From Poriferisodalis sp965215815 (lineage in GTDB: Bacteria; Actinomycetota; Acidimicrobiia; Acidimicrobiales; Poriferisodalaceae), in NCBI RefSeq assembly GCF_965215815.1, contig NZ_CBDCEO010000012.1, positions 124,001 to 188,000 of the forward strand: a stretch of 64,000 nucleotides of DNA. Direction: 5' to 3'. The position numbers and the translations under genes are program-made. How positions within the stretch are numbered: position 1 is the first letter of the stretch; each line of letters begins with the position of its first letter. Shown here piece after piece: positions 35,920 through 45,646 of this stretch. The notes beneath the pieces are model-generated. The model did no database searches and was not told the DNA's origin. It saw nothing but the letters and a program-made list of their open reading frames with translations.

Positions 35920-37128
35920 GTGAGCCAGGCATCGGCACCTGGCCCTGCAGCCGGCGAGCAGGCGCTTCCGCTCGCTGGCTTCGTCGTGCTCGACCTGACC
36001 ATTGCCCGAGCAGGTCCCACCGCCGTGCGCCAGCTCGCGGACTGGGGCGCCGACGTGATCCGGGTCGACGCACCTGGCGGCAGCTTCGAGGAGAGCCGCG
36101 AGCAATCGCCCGACCATCTCAATATTCATCGCAACAAACGGTCTCTGGTGATCGACCTCAAGCACCCCTCAGGCCGCGACCTGCTGCACCGATTCGTGCA
36201 ATCGGCTGATGTGCTGATCGAGAACCTGCGACCGACGGTCAAGTACCGGCTGGGCTTCGATTGGGAGACCCTGCACTCACTGAACCCGGCACTCGTCATG
36301 GGCTCCATCTCCGGTTTCGGCCAGGAGGGCCCCTACGCAACGCGCGGCGGCGTCGACCAGATTGCTCAGGGCCTTGGCGGGATGATGGCGGTCACTGGCC
36401 TGCCGGGGCACGGCCCAGTGAGAGCCGGTGTGGCAATCAGCGACGTGACCGCCGGTTTGCAGCTGGCCATCGGCGTGCTGGTGGCGCTGATCGAACGATC
36501 CCGGACCGGCCTCGGCCGCTGGGTGCACACATCGTTGCTTGAGTCGATGATTGGCATGCTCGACTTTCAAGCCGCTCGCTGGACCGTGGCAGGGGAGGAC
36601 CCGCCACAGGCTGGCAACGACCATCCCACAATGATCCCGATGGGGACCTACTCCGCAGCCGACGGGTACATCAACATCGCCGCTCCCGGAGGCCGCCTGT
36701 GGCAGGCGTTCTGCGCAGAGATCCGTCGCCCGGATCTGCCCGACGACGAACGCTTCTTGTCGACGAAGTCGCGCTCGGCCAACCGCACTGAGCTGAACGC
36801 CATCATCAGCGAGCGGCTCGCTGGGGCCACCTGTGACGAGTGGGTCGAGCGGCTGAACGCCGTGGGCATCCCGTGCGGGCGCGTCAACACCGTTGCCGAG
36901 GCGTTCGCCGACCCGCAGGTTCAGCACCTCGGCATGGCCGCGCCGGTGCATCACCCAACTGCTGGCGACATTCGCATCCTGCGCAATGCCACCCAGATTG
37001 ACGGCGTGCCTGGCGATATTCGCCGACACAGCCCGACCAAGGGCGAGCACACGGACGAGATCCTGGCCCAGTTCGGCCTGCAATCCGACGAGATCGCAGC
37101 CCTGCGAGAGGCTGGCGCCGTCCGTTAG
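35920..37128 (+). CDS. CaiB/BaiF family (class III) CoA-transferase
   Basis: Class III CoA-transferases move CoA between carboxylic acids through an aspartyl-CoA thioester. Family segments visible include FVVLDLTIARAGPTAVRQLADWGADVIRVDAPGG, RNKRSLVIDLKHPSGRDL, VLIENLRPTVKYRLGFDWETL and the GGVDQIAQGLGGMMAVTG region carrying the likely catalytic Asp. The GTG at 35920 is chosen because it is just after the upstream stop. Length is 402 residues, usual for the family. The acyl substrate is unknown; the adjacent amidohydrolase may supply the acid. Confidence 0.88.
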   Translation: MSQASAPGPAAGEQALPLAGFVVLDLTIARAGPTAVRQLADWGADVIRVDAPGGSFEESREQSPDHLNIHRNKRSLVIDLKHPSGRDLLHRFVQSADVLIENLRPTVKYRLGFDWETLHSLNPALVMGSISGFGQEGPYATRGGVDQIAQGLGGMMAVTGLPGHGPVRAGVAISDVTAGLQLAIGVLVALIERSRTGLGRWVHTSLLESMIGMLDFQAARWTVAGEDPPQAGNDHPTMIPMGTYSAADGYINIAAPGGRLWQAFCAEIRRPDLPDDERFLSTKSRSANRTELNAIISERLAGATCDEWVERLNAVGIPCGRVNTVAEAFADPQVQHLGMAAPVHHPTAGDIRILRNATQIDGVPGDIRRHSPTKGEHTDEILAQFGLQSDEIAALREAGAVR

Positions 37129-37173
37129 TCCCGTCGGTCGGCAGTGAGCGCCGACCGCGGTATGTTCCCGCCC

Positions 37174-38508
<1,335 letters not shown>

Positions 38509-38594
38509 GGCGATCTCCATTTCTGTCGCCCCATGAGGCGGGCTGTGCCTTACTCAGCGGTATTGCCGAGTGGCGAGCACTGTAGCGGCGAAAG

Positions 38595-38611
38595 CCGACC
38601 AATTAGGTCGG
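38595..38611. promoter_or_regulatory. Palindrome CCGACC-N5-GGTCGG upstream of metY
   Basis: CCGACC (38595-38600) and GGTCGG (38606-38611) are perfect inverted repeats around AATTA, in the gap between the dehydrogenase end and metY. It could be the operator of a dimeric repressor acting on metY, or a short terminator stem for the dehydrogenase transcript. It lacks a strong T-run on the minus strand. Confidence 0.4.
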
Positions 38612-38683
38612 ATTTACGGTGACAGATTGGTGTCGGAGTTTCGGAGCGGTCGATCCGGTGTCGCGACGCCTTGTCGCCGTTGG

Positions 38684-39709
38684 TCAGAAGCCGGTCTGCT
38701 TGTCGACGACACCTTCGAGCGAGCGGCCCTCACGCAGCGCCACAAGATTGCGGCAGAAGCGCTCCAGATTGCGCCGTGCGCGGTGCTGGCTGGCCCCAGC
38801 GGTATGCGGTGTCATGACGCAGTTGTCGAATCCCCACAGCGGGCTGTCGGCCGGCAGCGGCTCGACCGGGGCAACGTCGAGCGCGGCGCCGCCGATCCGG
38901 TTCTCGGCCAGTGCACGCTCCAGCGACGGTCCGTCGATGATCTCGCCACGGGTCACGTTCAGCAGGATTGCCCCATCGGGCATCAGGGCGAACATCTCGT
39001 CGTCGAACATTGCCCGGGTCGCGTCGGTGAGCGGCAGCCCCACGGCCAGCACGTCACTGGTGGCGACGATGTCGGCGAGCGCTTCGGGGCCGCCGACGCT
39101 GTCCACGCCGTCGCTGGGCGACACCGGGTACAGGTCCATCGCCTGCACGTTCATGCCGAACGCCACGGCCCGGCGGGCGAGGTGCCTGCCAGTGCCGCCG
39201 AATCCCAGAACGCCCATGGTCAGGCCCTCGAGCTCCAGCTCGCTGTAGCGCATCCGCTCTCGGTGGTCGTTGTCCCACCCCTGCGGACCGAGCTTGACCG
39301 CCGTCGCGATGCGGCGAACGAGTGCCAGCAACAGCCCGAATGCGTGGTCGGCCAGGTGACTGCCGACGAGACCCTTTTCTCCCGTCAGCACGACGTCGCT
39401 GTCGAGAAACGCCGGGTACATGAACATGTCGACACCCGACGCCGTTGCATGGATCCACCGAAGTCTTGGTGCGGCGTCGAACAGCCACTGCGGAACGATC
39501 CCGAGAATCACGTCGGCGTCAGCGGCCAGCGGCACGCCGTCGCGCGGCCGGTCCACGATGTTGACGATCGCGTCCGGACCGGCCGCCACCCGGATCATGG
39601 CCTCCTCTTCGGGAGTCACGTCAGGCAGCGTCAGAGTCTTTGTGATGAGAACGTTGAGAGGTGCATCGGGCGCTGCCACGAAGGTCGGCCCAGGCGTCGA
39701 CTGGCTCAT
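38684..39709 (-). CDS. D-isomer-specific 2-hydroxyacid dehydrogenase
   Basis: The NAD-binding motif GFGGTG is at residues 169-174, and the expected catalytic residues are Arg254 (VTRGEIIDG), Glu283 (PVEPLP) and His302 (TPHTAGAS). Such enzymes reduce 2-oxoacids or glyoxylate/hydroxypyruvate, or oxidise the D-hydroxyacids. The ATG at 39709 overlaps the stop of the hydratase gene by four bases, so the two act in one operon and perhaps on linked oxo-acid intermediates. Length is 341 residues. Confidence 0.87.
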   Translation of the reverse strand: MSQSTPGPTFVAAPDAPLNVLITKTLTLPDVTPEEEAMIRVAAGPDAIVNIVDRPRDGVPLAADADVILGIVPQWLFDAAPRLRWIHATASGVDMFMYPAFLDSDVVLTGEKGLVGSHLADHAFGLLLALVRRIATAVKLGPQGWDNDHRERMRYSELELEGLTMGVLGFGGTGRHLARRAVAFGMNVQAMDLYPVSPSDGVDSVGGPEALADIVATSDVLAVGLPLTDATRAMFDDEMFALMPDGAILLNVTRGEIIDGPSLERALAENRIGGAALDVAPVEPLPADSPLWGFDNCVMTPHTAGASQHRARRNLERFCRNLVALREGRSLEGVVDKQTGF

Positions 39710-40485
39710 GAGATCACTGCCTCCACGGTTCCGATGCCGCTGTAGTGCGTCGTCCACCGCTGACCAGCCTCAACCCGGAAGCGGGCATAGGCACCGGTGA
39801 TGATGCTCTGGCCGGGCTCGAGCGCCAGGCCGTACCGGTGCAGCGTGGCGGCGAGCCGGGCGATGGACAGGTAGGGGTTGTCGACCTCGTCGGCTGCGGT
39901 GCAGCTAAAGCGTTCTTCGCCGTCGCAGGACACCGTCACCACGCAGCTGTCCAATTCCTCGGCGGCAGGGGCGGTCACGCCGGAACCGCGCACGATGGCC
40001 CAGTTCGTCAGGTTGTCGGCCACGAGCATGGCCAGGTTCCCGCCGACTGCTACCCGCGCTTCGTTCACCTCGTAGCCGGCGCACGCCTGTGAGATGCGGG
40101 CGGGCACCGAGGCCGGATCGACATCGTCGCCTGCGATGCGCTCGCCGATCACAAAGCACATCTCGGGCTCGATGCTCACCTTGTTGATCTCTGCCGACGG
40201 GATCGAAGCTGGCGATTCGAGCACGCGATTGACGTGCCCGAATGGGCGGTCATCGATACCAACGGCAGTGCGTGCCCGATCCGACGTGAGTCCGACCTTC
40301 CAGCCCGACTGCACCGCACCGCCGGCGATCGCTCGGCGCTGCATCTCGCACTGGACGGCGAGCCCGTCCTCGAAGCCCAGATCGGCAAACGCCCCAGTCG
40401 GCACGTCACCGCCGTTCGCGTAGAAGCTCGAGAGCGCGTCGGCTGCAGCGAGCTGTCCGGGGTTGAGCTGCCTTGGCGGGGTCAC
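39706..40485 (-). CDS. 2-keto-4-pentenoate hydratase-like protein (MhpD/fumarylacetoacetase family)
   Basis: The sequence shows AGGAVQSGWKVGLTSDRARTAVGIDDRPFGHV, IEPEMCFVIGERI and ACAGYEVNEARVA, which match the hydratase/decarboxylase family of aromatic meta-cleavage. It would hydrate 2-oxopent-4-enoate-type products or decarboxylate oxalocrotonate-type ones. The GTG at 40485 has the ribosome binding site AAGGTG seven bases upstream and gives 259 residues, the family norm; the open frame to 40677 is not used. No ring-cleavage dioxygenase is present nearby. Confidence 0.83.
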   Translation of the reverse strand: MTPPRQLNPGQLAAADALSSFYANGGDVPTGAFADLGFEDGLAVQCEMQRRAIAGGAVQSGWKVGLTSDRARTAVGIDDRPFGHVNRVLESPASIPSAEINKVSIEPEMCFVIGERIAGDDVDPASVPARISQACAGYEVNEARVAVGGNLAMLVADNLTNWAIVRGSGVTAPAAEELDSCVVTVSCDGEERFSCTAADEVDNPYLSIARLAATLHRYGLALEPGQSIITGAYARFRVEAGQRWTTHYSGIGTVEAVIS

Positions 40486-40642
40486 AGCGGCGCACCTTAG
40501 AGGCCGAGCGGCTCGTGAGTACAGCGAACGCGGGTGGACGAACCGATTCCGCTGCCCAGTCTCGGCACCCACCCTCGGCACCGACCGAGAGATGTCCGGA
40601 ATCGTCACTTGCGGTGCGGGGCGCTCCACGTAGTGTGAACCC

Positions 40643-41092
40643 ATGAGGTTGCAGCTGGCGCTCAATGTGGACGACATCGACCAGGCCGTCGACTTCTACT
40701 CGCGGCTCTTCGGCGTCGAACCTGCCAAGCGACGCGACGGCTACGCCAACTTTGCGATTGACGAACCGCCGCTGAAGCTGGTGCTATTCGAGAATCCGGG
40801 CGACGGCGGCACGATCAACCATCTCGGCGTCGAGACCACGTCCGACGATGAGGTGTTTGCAGCGCAACGGCGCCTCGCCGCGGCCGGCTTGGAGACGACC
40901 GGCGTCGACGAGACCATGTGCTGCTACGCCGACAAGGTCGAGACCTGGGTCACCGATCCGGCCGGTGTCGAATGGGAGTGGTACGTCAAGTCCGGCGACA
41001 ACGAGGTCCGCGACAACGTGGTGGTTGCCACGCCGGTTGCCGCCGACGTGGCGCCTGCATCCGGCACTGCCTGCTGCGCCGTCGCCAGCTGA
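40643..41092 (+). CDS. CadI/ArsI-like vicinal-oxygen-chelate protein
   Basis: The sequence LQLALNVDDIDQAVDFYSRLFGVEPAKRRDGYANFAIDEPPLKLVLFE closely follows the mycobacterial cadmium-induced protein CadI and the ArsI C-As lyases. The adjacent thiols are Cys93-Cys94 (TMCCYADKVETWVTDP), and likely metal ligands are His60 and Glu112. The first ligand position is Gln4 rather than the His of characterised ArsI. A second CC pair (144-145) is near the C-terminus, as in CadI. It may sequester metals or cleave organoarsenicals. No ArsR regulator, arsenite pump or arsM lies nearby. Confidence 0.82.
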   Translation: MRLQLALNVDDIDQAVDFYSRLFGVEPAKRRDGYANFAIDEPPLKLVLFENPGDGGTINHLGVETTSDDEVFAAQRRLAAAGLETTGVDETMCCYADKVETWVTDPAGVEWEWYVKSGDNEVRDNVVVATPVAADVAPASGTACCAVAS

Positions 41093-41127
41093 CCGTCGCC
41101 AGCTGAGCACTGAGCCCCCAGCGCTCG

Positions 41128-41946
41128 CTACGGCTGCGGGCGGCGCTCCCGCAAGAGCACCTCTTGGGCGATCGTTGCGATGTGGCGGCCGTCGGGGGCG
41201 AAGAGGTTGCCGACGGTCATGCCGCGGGCGCCCGTCAGGCCGTGGCAGTCGAATTTGTACAGGTGCCATTCGTCGGCACGCATTGGGCGGTGAAACCACA
41301 TCGCGTGATCCAGCGACGCGCTCATGAACGTCTCCTGGTACCGCTCGCGGGACGCCTGCAGAGGATGGAGCGAGCGCGCCGCGTTGAATTGGATCGCGTC
41401 AGAGGTGAAGGCCACACCGCAGACGTGCATGCGGGGATCGTCGTTGATCGGGTCGACGATTCGAACCCAGCCCATTGACTGGCCTGCGCCGGGGTAGCTC
41501 TGGAGCGGTCGCCGCTCCATGATCCAGGGCCAACGTTCCTCGTCGATGTTGCGGCAATCCTCGGGGTCGGGTGCCAGCGGGATGCGCGCCGTTTGCACCG
41601 CGGCGTCCTGCTCGGCCACATGGAATGAGCACGACAGGTTGAGAATCGCGCCGCCACTCTGGCGAGCTACGACGGCACGGGTGCAGAACGACCGCCCGTT
41701 CCGCAGCCGGTCGACCTCGTAACGGACCGGCTCGTCGAGCGTGCCTCCACGGATGAAGTAGGCGTGGACCGAGTGCGGCACGAACGCCTCATCCACCGTC
41801 TGGAATGCCGCCCACAAGCCTTGAGCAATGACCTGGCCGCCGTAGATGCGTCCCCACGAGTACTCGGGGCTCACCCCGACGTAGGTGTCCGGGCCGTGTT
41901 CCTCGAGGAACATCACCTCGTCGTAGGTCGTGGGCGTCTTGCTCAT
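41128..41946 (-). CDS. tesB: Acyl-CoA thioesterase II (TesB family)
   Basis: TesB hydrolyses medium- and long-chain acyl-CoA. The double hot-dog arrangement is recognised from GVSPEYSWGRIYGGQVIAQGLWAAFQTV, HSVHAYFIRGGTLDEPVRYEVDRLRNGRSFCTRAV and, in the second half, SLDHAMWFHRPMRADEWHLYKFD. The ATG at 41946 gives 272 residues. It is the last gene of a minus-strand beta-oxidation group with the acyl-CoA dehydrogenase and the enoyl-CoA hydratase. Confidence 0.9.
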   Translation of the reverse strand: MSKTPTTYDEVMFLEEHGPDTYVGVSPEYSWGRIYGGQVIAQGLWAAFQTVDEAFVPHSVHAYFIRGGTLDEPVRYEVDRLRNGRSFCTRAVVARQSGGAILNLSCSFHVAEQDAAVQTARIPLAPDPEDCRNIDEERWPWIMERRPLQSYPGAGQSMGWVRIVDPINDDPRMHVCGVAFTSDAIQFNAARSLHPLQASRERYQETFMSASLDHAMWFHRPMRADEWHLYKFDCHGLTGARGMTVGNLFAPDGRHIATIAQEVLLRERRPQP

Positions 41947-42008
41947 GGCAGTTCCTCGTCGGCGCAATCATGTGTCTAGCGCGACACGGTGAGGGGCTCG
42001 CGCTGTGC

Positions 42009-43211
42009 CTACAGCATTCCCTTTCGGGAATCGCGCCAGGGCGCATCACGGTCGAGCCGGGGTTCGCCCGGCAGGCCGAGCACCCGCTCGCCCAGGATGT
42101 TGCGCTGGATCTCGTCGGTGCCGCCACGGATCGACATTGATGGTGCCGTCACCGTCTCGATGTAGCCGTGACCGTCTTCGAGCATGCCGTGAGCACCTGC
42201 GGCTCGGTTGGCGGTGTACGCCCGGCCCTTGTAGGACTCCACTGTGCGCAGCTTCGCCCCGCTGCCCGCTGGGCCGGGACTGCCGCCTGCACGAGCCTCG
42301 TCGGCTGCGCGCTGGCTCGTCCAGCGTGACGCCATGTCGGTGGCATGAATCTGCATCGCCTCGTTGCGCAGGGCTGGCGCACTCAACGCATCCAGTCTTT
42401 CGAGGTCTGCGAGCCAGATCGGAAGCCGCGCTCCGCGCCGGGAGCCATCACCGCCACCCCGGCTGCCCGCGCCCGCCCGCTCGTGGGCCAGCACGGTCAT
42501 CGCAACTCGCCAGCCCTCACCGATGTCGCCAATGCGCCACTCGTCGGGCACCACGGCTCCGTCGACGAACACTTCGCTGAAGTGTGCGTCGTTGTTCATC
42601 TGGCGCAGTGACCGCACCTCGATGCCAGGAGCGTCCATGGCCACGACGAACATCGTGAGGCCCTTGTGCTTGGGCTGTGAAGGGTCGGTGCGGGTCAGGC
42701 AGATGGCCCACTGCGCCCACATCGCACGGCTGGTCCAGGTCTTCTGGCCACCCAAACGCCACTCCTCGCCGTCGGGTTGGGCGCTCAGCGCCACGTTGGC
42801 GAGATCAGACCCCGCTTCAGGCTCGGAGAACATCTGACACCAGATCTCGGCGCCCGATGCGATCGGCCGCAACCAGCGATCCTGCTGTTGTGCTGTTCCG
42901 TGTGACAGCAGGGCGGGGCCGACCATCCCCAGCCCGATCGCGAACGGGTAGAGGTCCGGCACCACGTACTCACGCAGTACTGAGCCGATGAGATGGTTCT
43001 CAGCAGGCGATGCGTTGCGCCCGCCGTGTTCGGCTGGCCACGTCGGCACGTGCCAGCCTCCGTCAACGGTCGCCGCCAAGTACGCCCTGCCGTCGTCGAG
43101 GTCGTCGCTGCCGGCGCCCATCGAGGTCAGGCGGGTCTCGTCAGTCCTGCGTTCGAGGAGCGCGTCGAGGGCCTCGCGCACCTCGGGCGTCCTGAGCACG
43201 GCGTCGCCCAT
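42009..43211 (-). CDS. Acyl-CoA dehydrogenase
   Basis: This is an FAD enzyme introducing the alpha-beta double bond in acyl-CoA. Family segments are WCQMFSEPEAGSDLANVAL, WRLGGQKTWTSRAMWAQWAICLTRT, the C-terminal GTDEIQRNILGERVLGLP, and a Gly/Ser/Arg-rich insert around residues 250-263 (RAGAGSRGGGDGSRRG). The ATG shares one base with the stop of the enoyl-CoA hydratase gene (TGATG on the minus strand). The 400-residue length is typical. The FadE26/28-like style suggests steroid or branched-chain substrates, but this is only inference. Confidence 0.9.
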   Translation of the reverse strand: MGDAVLRTPEVREALDALLERRTDETRLTSMGAGSDDLDDGRAYLAATVDGGWHVPTWPAEHGGRNASPAENHLIGSVLREYVVPDLYPFAIGLGMVGPALLSHGTAQQQDRWLRPIASGAEIWCQMFSEPEAGSDLANVALSAQPDGEEWRLGGQKTWTSRAMWAQWAICLTRTDPSQPKHKGLTMFVVAMDAPGIEVRSLRQMNNDAHFSEVFVDGAVVPDEWRIGDIGEGWRVAMTVLAHERAGAGSRGGGDGSRRGARLPIWLADLERLDALSAPALRNEAMQIHATDMASRWTSQRAADEARAGGSPGPAGSGAKLRTVESYKGRAYTANRAAGAHGMLEDGHGYIETVTAPSMSIRGGTDEIQRNILGERVLGLPGEPRLDRDAPWRDSRKGML

Positions 43212-44044
43212 CAGCTGCGCGTGAAGTCCGGGGTGCGGCGTTCGTTCATGGCGTTCACGCCCTCTCGCCAGTCATTGGTGGTGCGCAGGCGGTCTTGCTC
43301 GGCCTTCTCGTTGTCCGTCGCCGCCTTGATGGCATCGGGCAGGTGACCGCGCATCGTGTTCCGGATTGACTCGACCGCCAACGGTGCGGAGCCGGCAATC
43401 TCACAGGCAAAGTCGTAGGCGGCCTGGCGCAGCTCGTCGAGCGGCACCAGCTTGTCGGCGAGCCCGATCTCGACGGCTTCGTCACCCTTGACACGCCTGC
43501 CGGTGTAGAGCAGTTCAAGCGCTTGCTGGTTGCCGATCAGCAGCGGCAGTGTGATCGTCAATCCGAAGCCGTGGTGGAAGCCCAGCCGGGCAAAATTGGC
43601 TGTGAAACGGGCCTCAGGCGCTGCGATGCGGAAATCCGGGAAGCAGGCCACACCAAGTCCGCCGCCCACTGCGGCGCCCTGGATGGCGCCCACCACTGGC
43701 TTGCGCTTCGAGAACAAGTCGAAGGCGGCGTCGTAGAGGTGACGCGGGCTGCCGTCGGGGTTCGTGGCCGTGATTTCGCCGCCCCGGCGGCCGTCGGAAC
43801 CGAACTGGGCGCCAGCGCAGAAGTTCTTGCCCTCCGAGCACAGGACGCTTGCGCGGCATCCGTCCTCTTCGTCAAGGTCGCCGAATGCTGCGACGAGGCC
43901 GTCGATCAGTTCGAGGTCGAAGAAGTTGTGCGGCGGTCGCTGGATCTCCACCACCGCCACGTGGTCATCGCTCAGGGTGACCGAGACGTCCCCGTACCGG
44001 CCGAATTCGTCGAATGCGCTGTCATCTGTGTTCATGCTGTTCAT
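43211..44044 (-). CDS. Enoyl-CoA hydratase/isomerase
   Basis: This crotonase-fold protein hydrates enoyl-CoA. The oxyanion-hole segments are LCSEGKNFCAGAQF and GAIQGAAVGGGLGVACFPDFRIA, followed by ARFTANFARLGFHHGFGLT. The usual catalytic Glu position is occupied in HHGFG by a Gly/Phe context, so activity as a hydratase is not certain. Length is 277 residues. A degraded copy of the gene's first codons and upstream bases is found 7.8 kb away at 51783-51897. Confidence 0.87.
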   Translation of the reverse strand: MNSMNTDDSAFDEFGRYGDVSVTLSDDHVAVVEIQRPPHNFFDLELIDGLVAAFGDLDEEDGCRASVLCSEGKNFCAGAQFGSDGRRGGEITATNPDGSPRHLYDAAFDLFSKRKPVVGAIQGAAVGGGLGVACFPDFRIAAPEARFTANFARLGFHHGFGLTITLPLLIGNQQALELLYTGRRVKGDEAVEIGLADKLVPLDELRQAAYDFACEIAGSAPLAVESIRNTMRGHLPDAIKAATDNEKAEQDRLRTTNDWREGVNAMNERRTPDFTRS

Positions 44045-44097
44045 AGCGGCGAGCGTAGATGCGCCGCCCGCGGAGCGCTCAGGTCACCGGATGCTCC
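43980..44097 (-). repeat. Start region of the enoyl-CoA hydratase gene, intact copy of a duplicated segment
   Basis: This segment spans the first codons and about 50 upstream bases of the hydratase gene. It matches 51783-51897 in the same orientation, including the near-identical blocks GGCCGAATTC, GTCGAATGCGC and GCGAGCGTAGATGC. The two copies bracket the ATPase and helicase genes. Confidence 0.7.
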
Positions 44098-44176
44098 ATC
44101 ACTGCCATGCCAGCCGTCGTGGGACGTCGCCCTGCGCAGATTCCCGAAGGGTCGTCAGCGTCGGCAGCTTGGAGTC

Positions 44177-45397
44177 TCAGGCCCACAGGGCTGAGATCGG
44201 CACTGCTGTGATGCGGTTGGCGAGGTCGAACGTGTCGCGTCCGGTGTGGAACACGATGCCGGCGACGAAGCGCTCGTCCATCGAGTCGCGCAGCCATTGG
44301 AGGTGCCGGGCGTCGGAACGGCTCACTGCCGCGGCCGACTTGATCTCGATGCCGATGACTCGGCCGCCTCCGAGTTCTGCCACCACGTCGACTTCGCGGC
44401 GTCCGTCGCCGCTGCGTAGGTGCATCAGGCGGTAGCGCGTGGTCGAGGCAGCGGCTTCTGCGCGCAGCTGAGCGACAACGAAAGTGTCGATAAAGCGACC
44501 GATCAGGTCGCCCGACGCGAGCACATCGTCGATGCCCACGCGCAGGATGCCGGCAAGGAGCCCCGAGTCGATTACATAGCGCTTCGGCGCCCGGCTCATG
44601 CGCTTCAAGCGATTCGTCGACCACGCCGGCAGATCGTCGGTCACCATCAGGTCGGCCAGCAGCCCATCGTAAGCAACAGCGGTTTTGCGGCTGATGCCCG
44701 CTGCGTCGTACAGCGTTTTGTGGCTCGGTGTTCCTGCCGAATTCTCCGCATACGCCTGCAGGTACCGCTGCAGGCGGACTGCGTCAGGCGCTTCGCTGTA
44801 GATGCGAGCGTCACGCAAGGCAATCTGGTCGGCGTAGCTCTCGAGCCACGCACGCCCGGTGCGGGGGCCAAGCTCGAGAGCCGGCTCGGGAAAGCCACCA
44901 CACACCGCGAGCTCCACATAGTCCCGCAGGTCCATCGGCGCTCGGTCACCTGCTGACAGTGGCTCGCCCGTCACCACCCGGTCGATGAAGGTGCTCTGTG
45001 TTCGTTGCCGCTGCTCGGCCACGCTCAGCGGGTACATACGCAACACGACCACACGGCCGGTTCCCGGCCAGAAACGATCGTCGCGAAACGAGCCGGTGAT
45101 GAGGAACCGTCCAGGGCGGCGATCGGTGTCCACGGCACGCTTCACAGCACCGAGCACGTCGGGCACCATCTGCCACTCATCGACCAGCACCGGCTCGTCT
45201 CGCTCCCGCAGCGCAGCGTCTGGATTCGCACGGAATGCGGCGGCCTCGTCAGAGTCCAAGCGCACGACGGTGCGGGCGTAGCGACGCGCCGTCGTCGTCT
45301 TGCCACAAGCGCGTGGTCCGATGACCAGCACCGCAGGCAGATCGGCCAGATAGTCGGCGATGAGGGCGTCCGCTGTCCTGAGCACGTACTGGCTCAT
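44177..45397 (-). CDS. AAA ATPase with DUF4143 C-terminal nuclease-like domain
   Basis: The protein has Walker A GPRACGKTTT at residues 27-36 and a Walker B-like VLVDEWQ at about 70-76. The middle (PMDLRDYVELAVCGGFPEP, YAENSAGTPSHKTLYDAAGI) and the C-terminal DUF4143 region are typical of this widespread family. The C-terminus shows a PD-(D/E)xK-like pattern, REVDVVAEL with IGIEIKSA. The cellular role of the family is unknown; it is common in mobile and variable regions. Length is 406 residues. Its upstream region carries three 23-bp-spaced repeats. Confidence 0.87.
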   Translation of the reverse strand: MSQYVLRTADALIADYLADLPAVLVIGPRACGKTTTARRYARTVVRLDSDEAAAFRANPDAALRERDEPVLVDEWQMVPDVLGAVKRAVDTDRRPGRFLITGSFRDDRFWPGTGRVVVLRMYPLSVAEQRQRTQSTFIDRVVTGEPLSAGDRAPMDLRDYVELAVCGGFPEPALELGPRTGRAWLESYADQIALRDARIYSEAPDAVRLQRYLQAYAENSAGTPSHKTLYDAAGISRKTAVAYDGLLADLMVTDDLPAWSTNRLKRMSRAPKRYVIDSGLLAGILRVGIDDVLASGDLIGRFIDTFVVAQLRAEAAASTTRYRLMHLRSGDGRREVDVVAELGGGRVIGIEIKSAAAVSRSDARHLQWLRDSMDERFVAGIVFHTGRDTFDLANRITAVPISALWA

Positions 45398-45423
45398 GGC
45401 ACCAGTCTAGGTCGCAGATCTCG

Positions 45424-45485
45424 ATTCCCGCTATTTCGCACTATCCATTCCCGATATTCCGCGTCATCAGTTCCCTAAATTTCAC
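45424..45485. repeat. Three 16-bp repeats with a 23-bp period upstream of the DUF4143 ATPase
   Basis: ATTCCCGCTATTTCGC (45424-45439), ATTCCCGATATTCCGC (45447-45462) and GTTCCCTAAATTTCAC (45470-45485) are direct repeats spaced exactly 23 bases start to start, about two helical turns. They lie 27-88 bases before the ATPase start codon. This places them at a promoter on the minus strand, a good location for a repressor or activator that binds one face of the DNA. Confidence 0.75.
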
Positions 45486-45646
45486 AGATCGGAGCAGGTC
45501 AACGTCTCCGGCGGCCCGATGATGTGAGGGCGTGTCGCCGCGCCGCCGAACCCAACAACGCGAAGAGTCTCATAACGAAGTCAATGAAGGTCTGGCCACG
45601 TGGGTGATCAAGCAACTCAGCCCGCCGAACGATTGGCCGCTGAGCC

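Noticed and set aside
34200..37128. Complete D-amino-acid or carnitine degradation pathway
   Set aside because: Only an amidohydrolase and a CoA-transferase are adjacent; the CoA-ligase, dehydrogenase or racemase needed for such a pathway are not linked to them.
38509..38683. Possible SAM riboswitch upstream of metY
   Set aside because: The minus-strand sequence lacks the conserved core elements of SAM-I/SAM-IV aptamers, and no aptamer fold with a pseudoknot could be built by eye.
45424..45485. CRISPR array
   Set aside because: The repeats are 16 bases with 7-base gaps, degenerate and only three in number, with no cas genes, so they are treated as a regulatory repeat.
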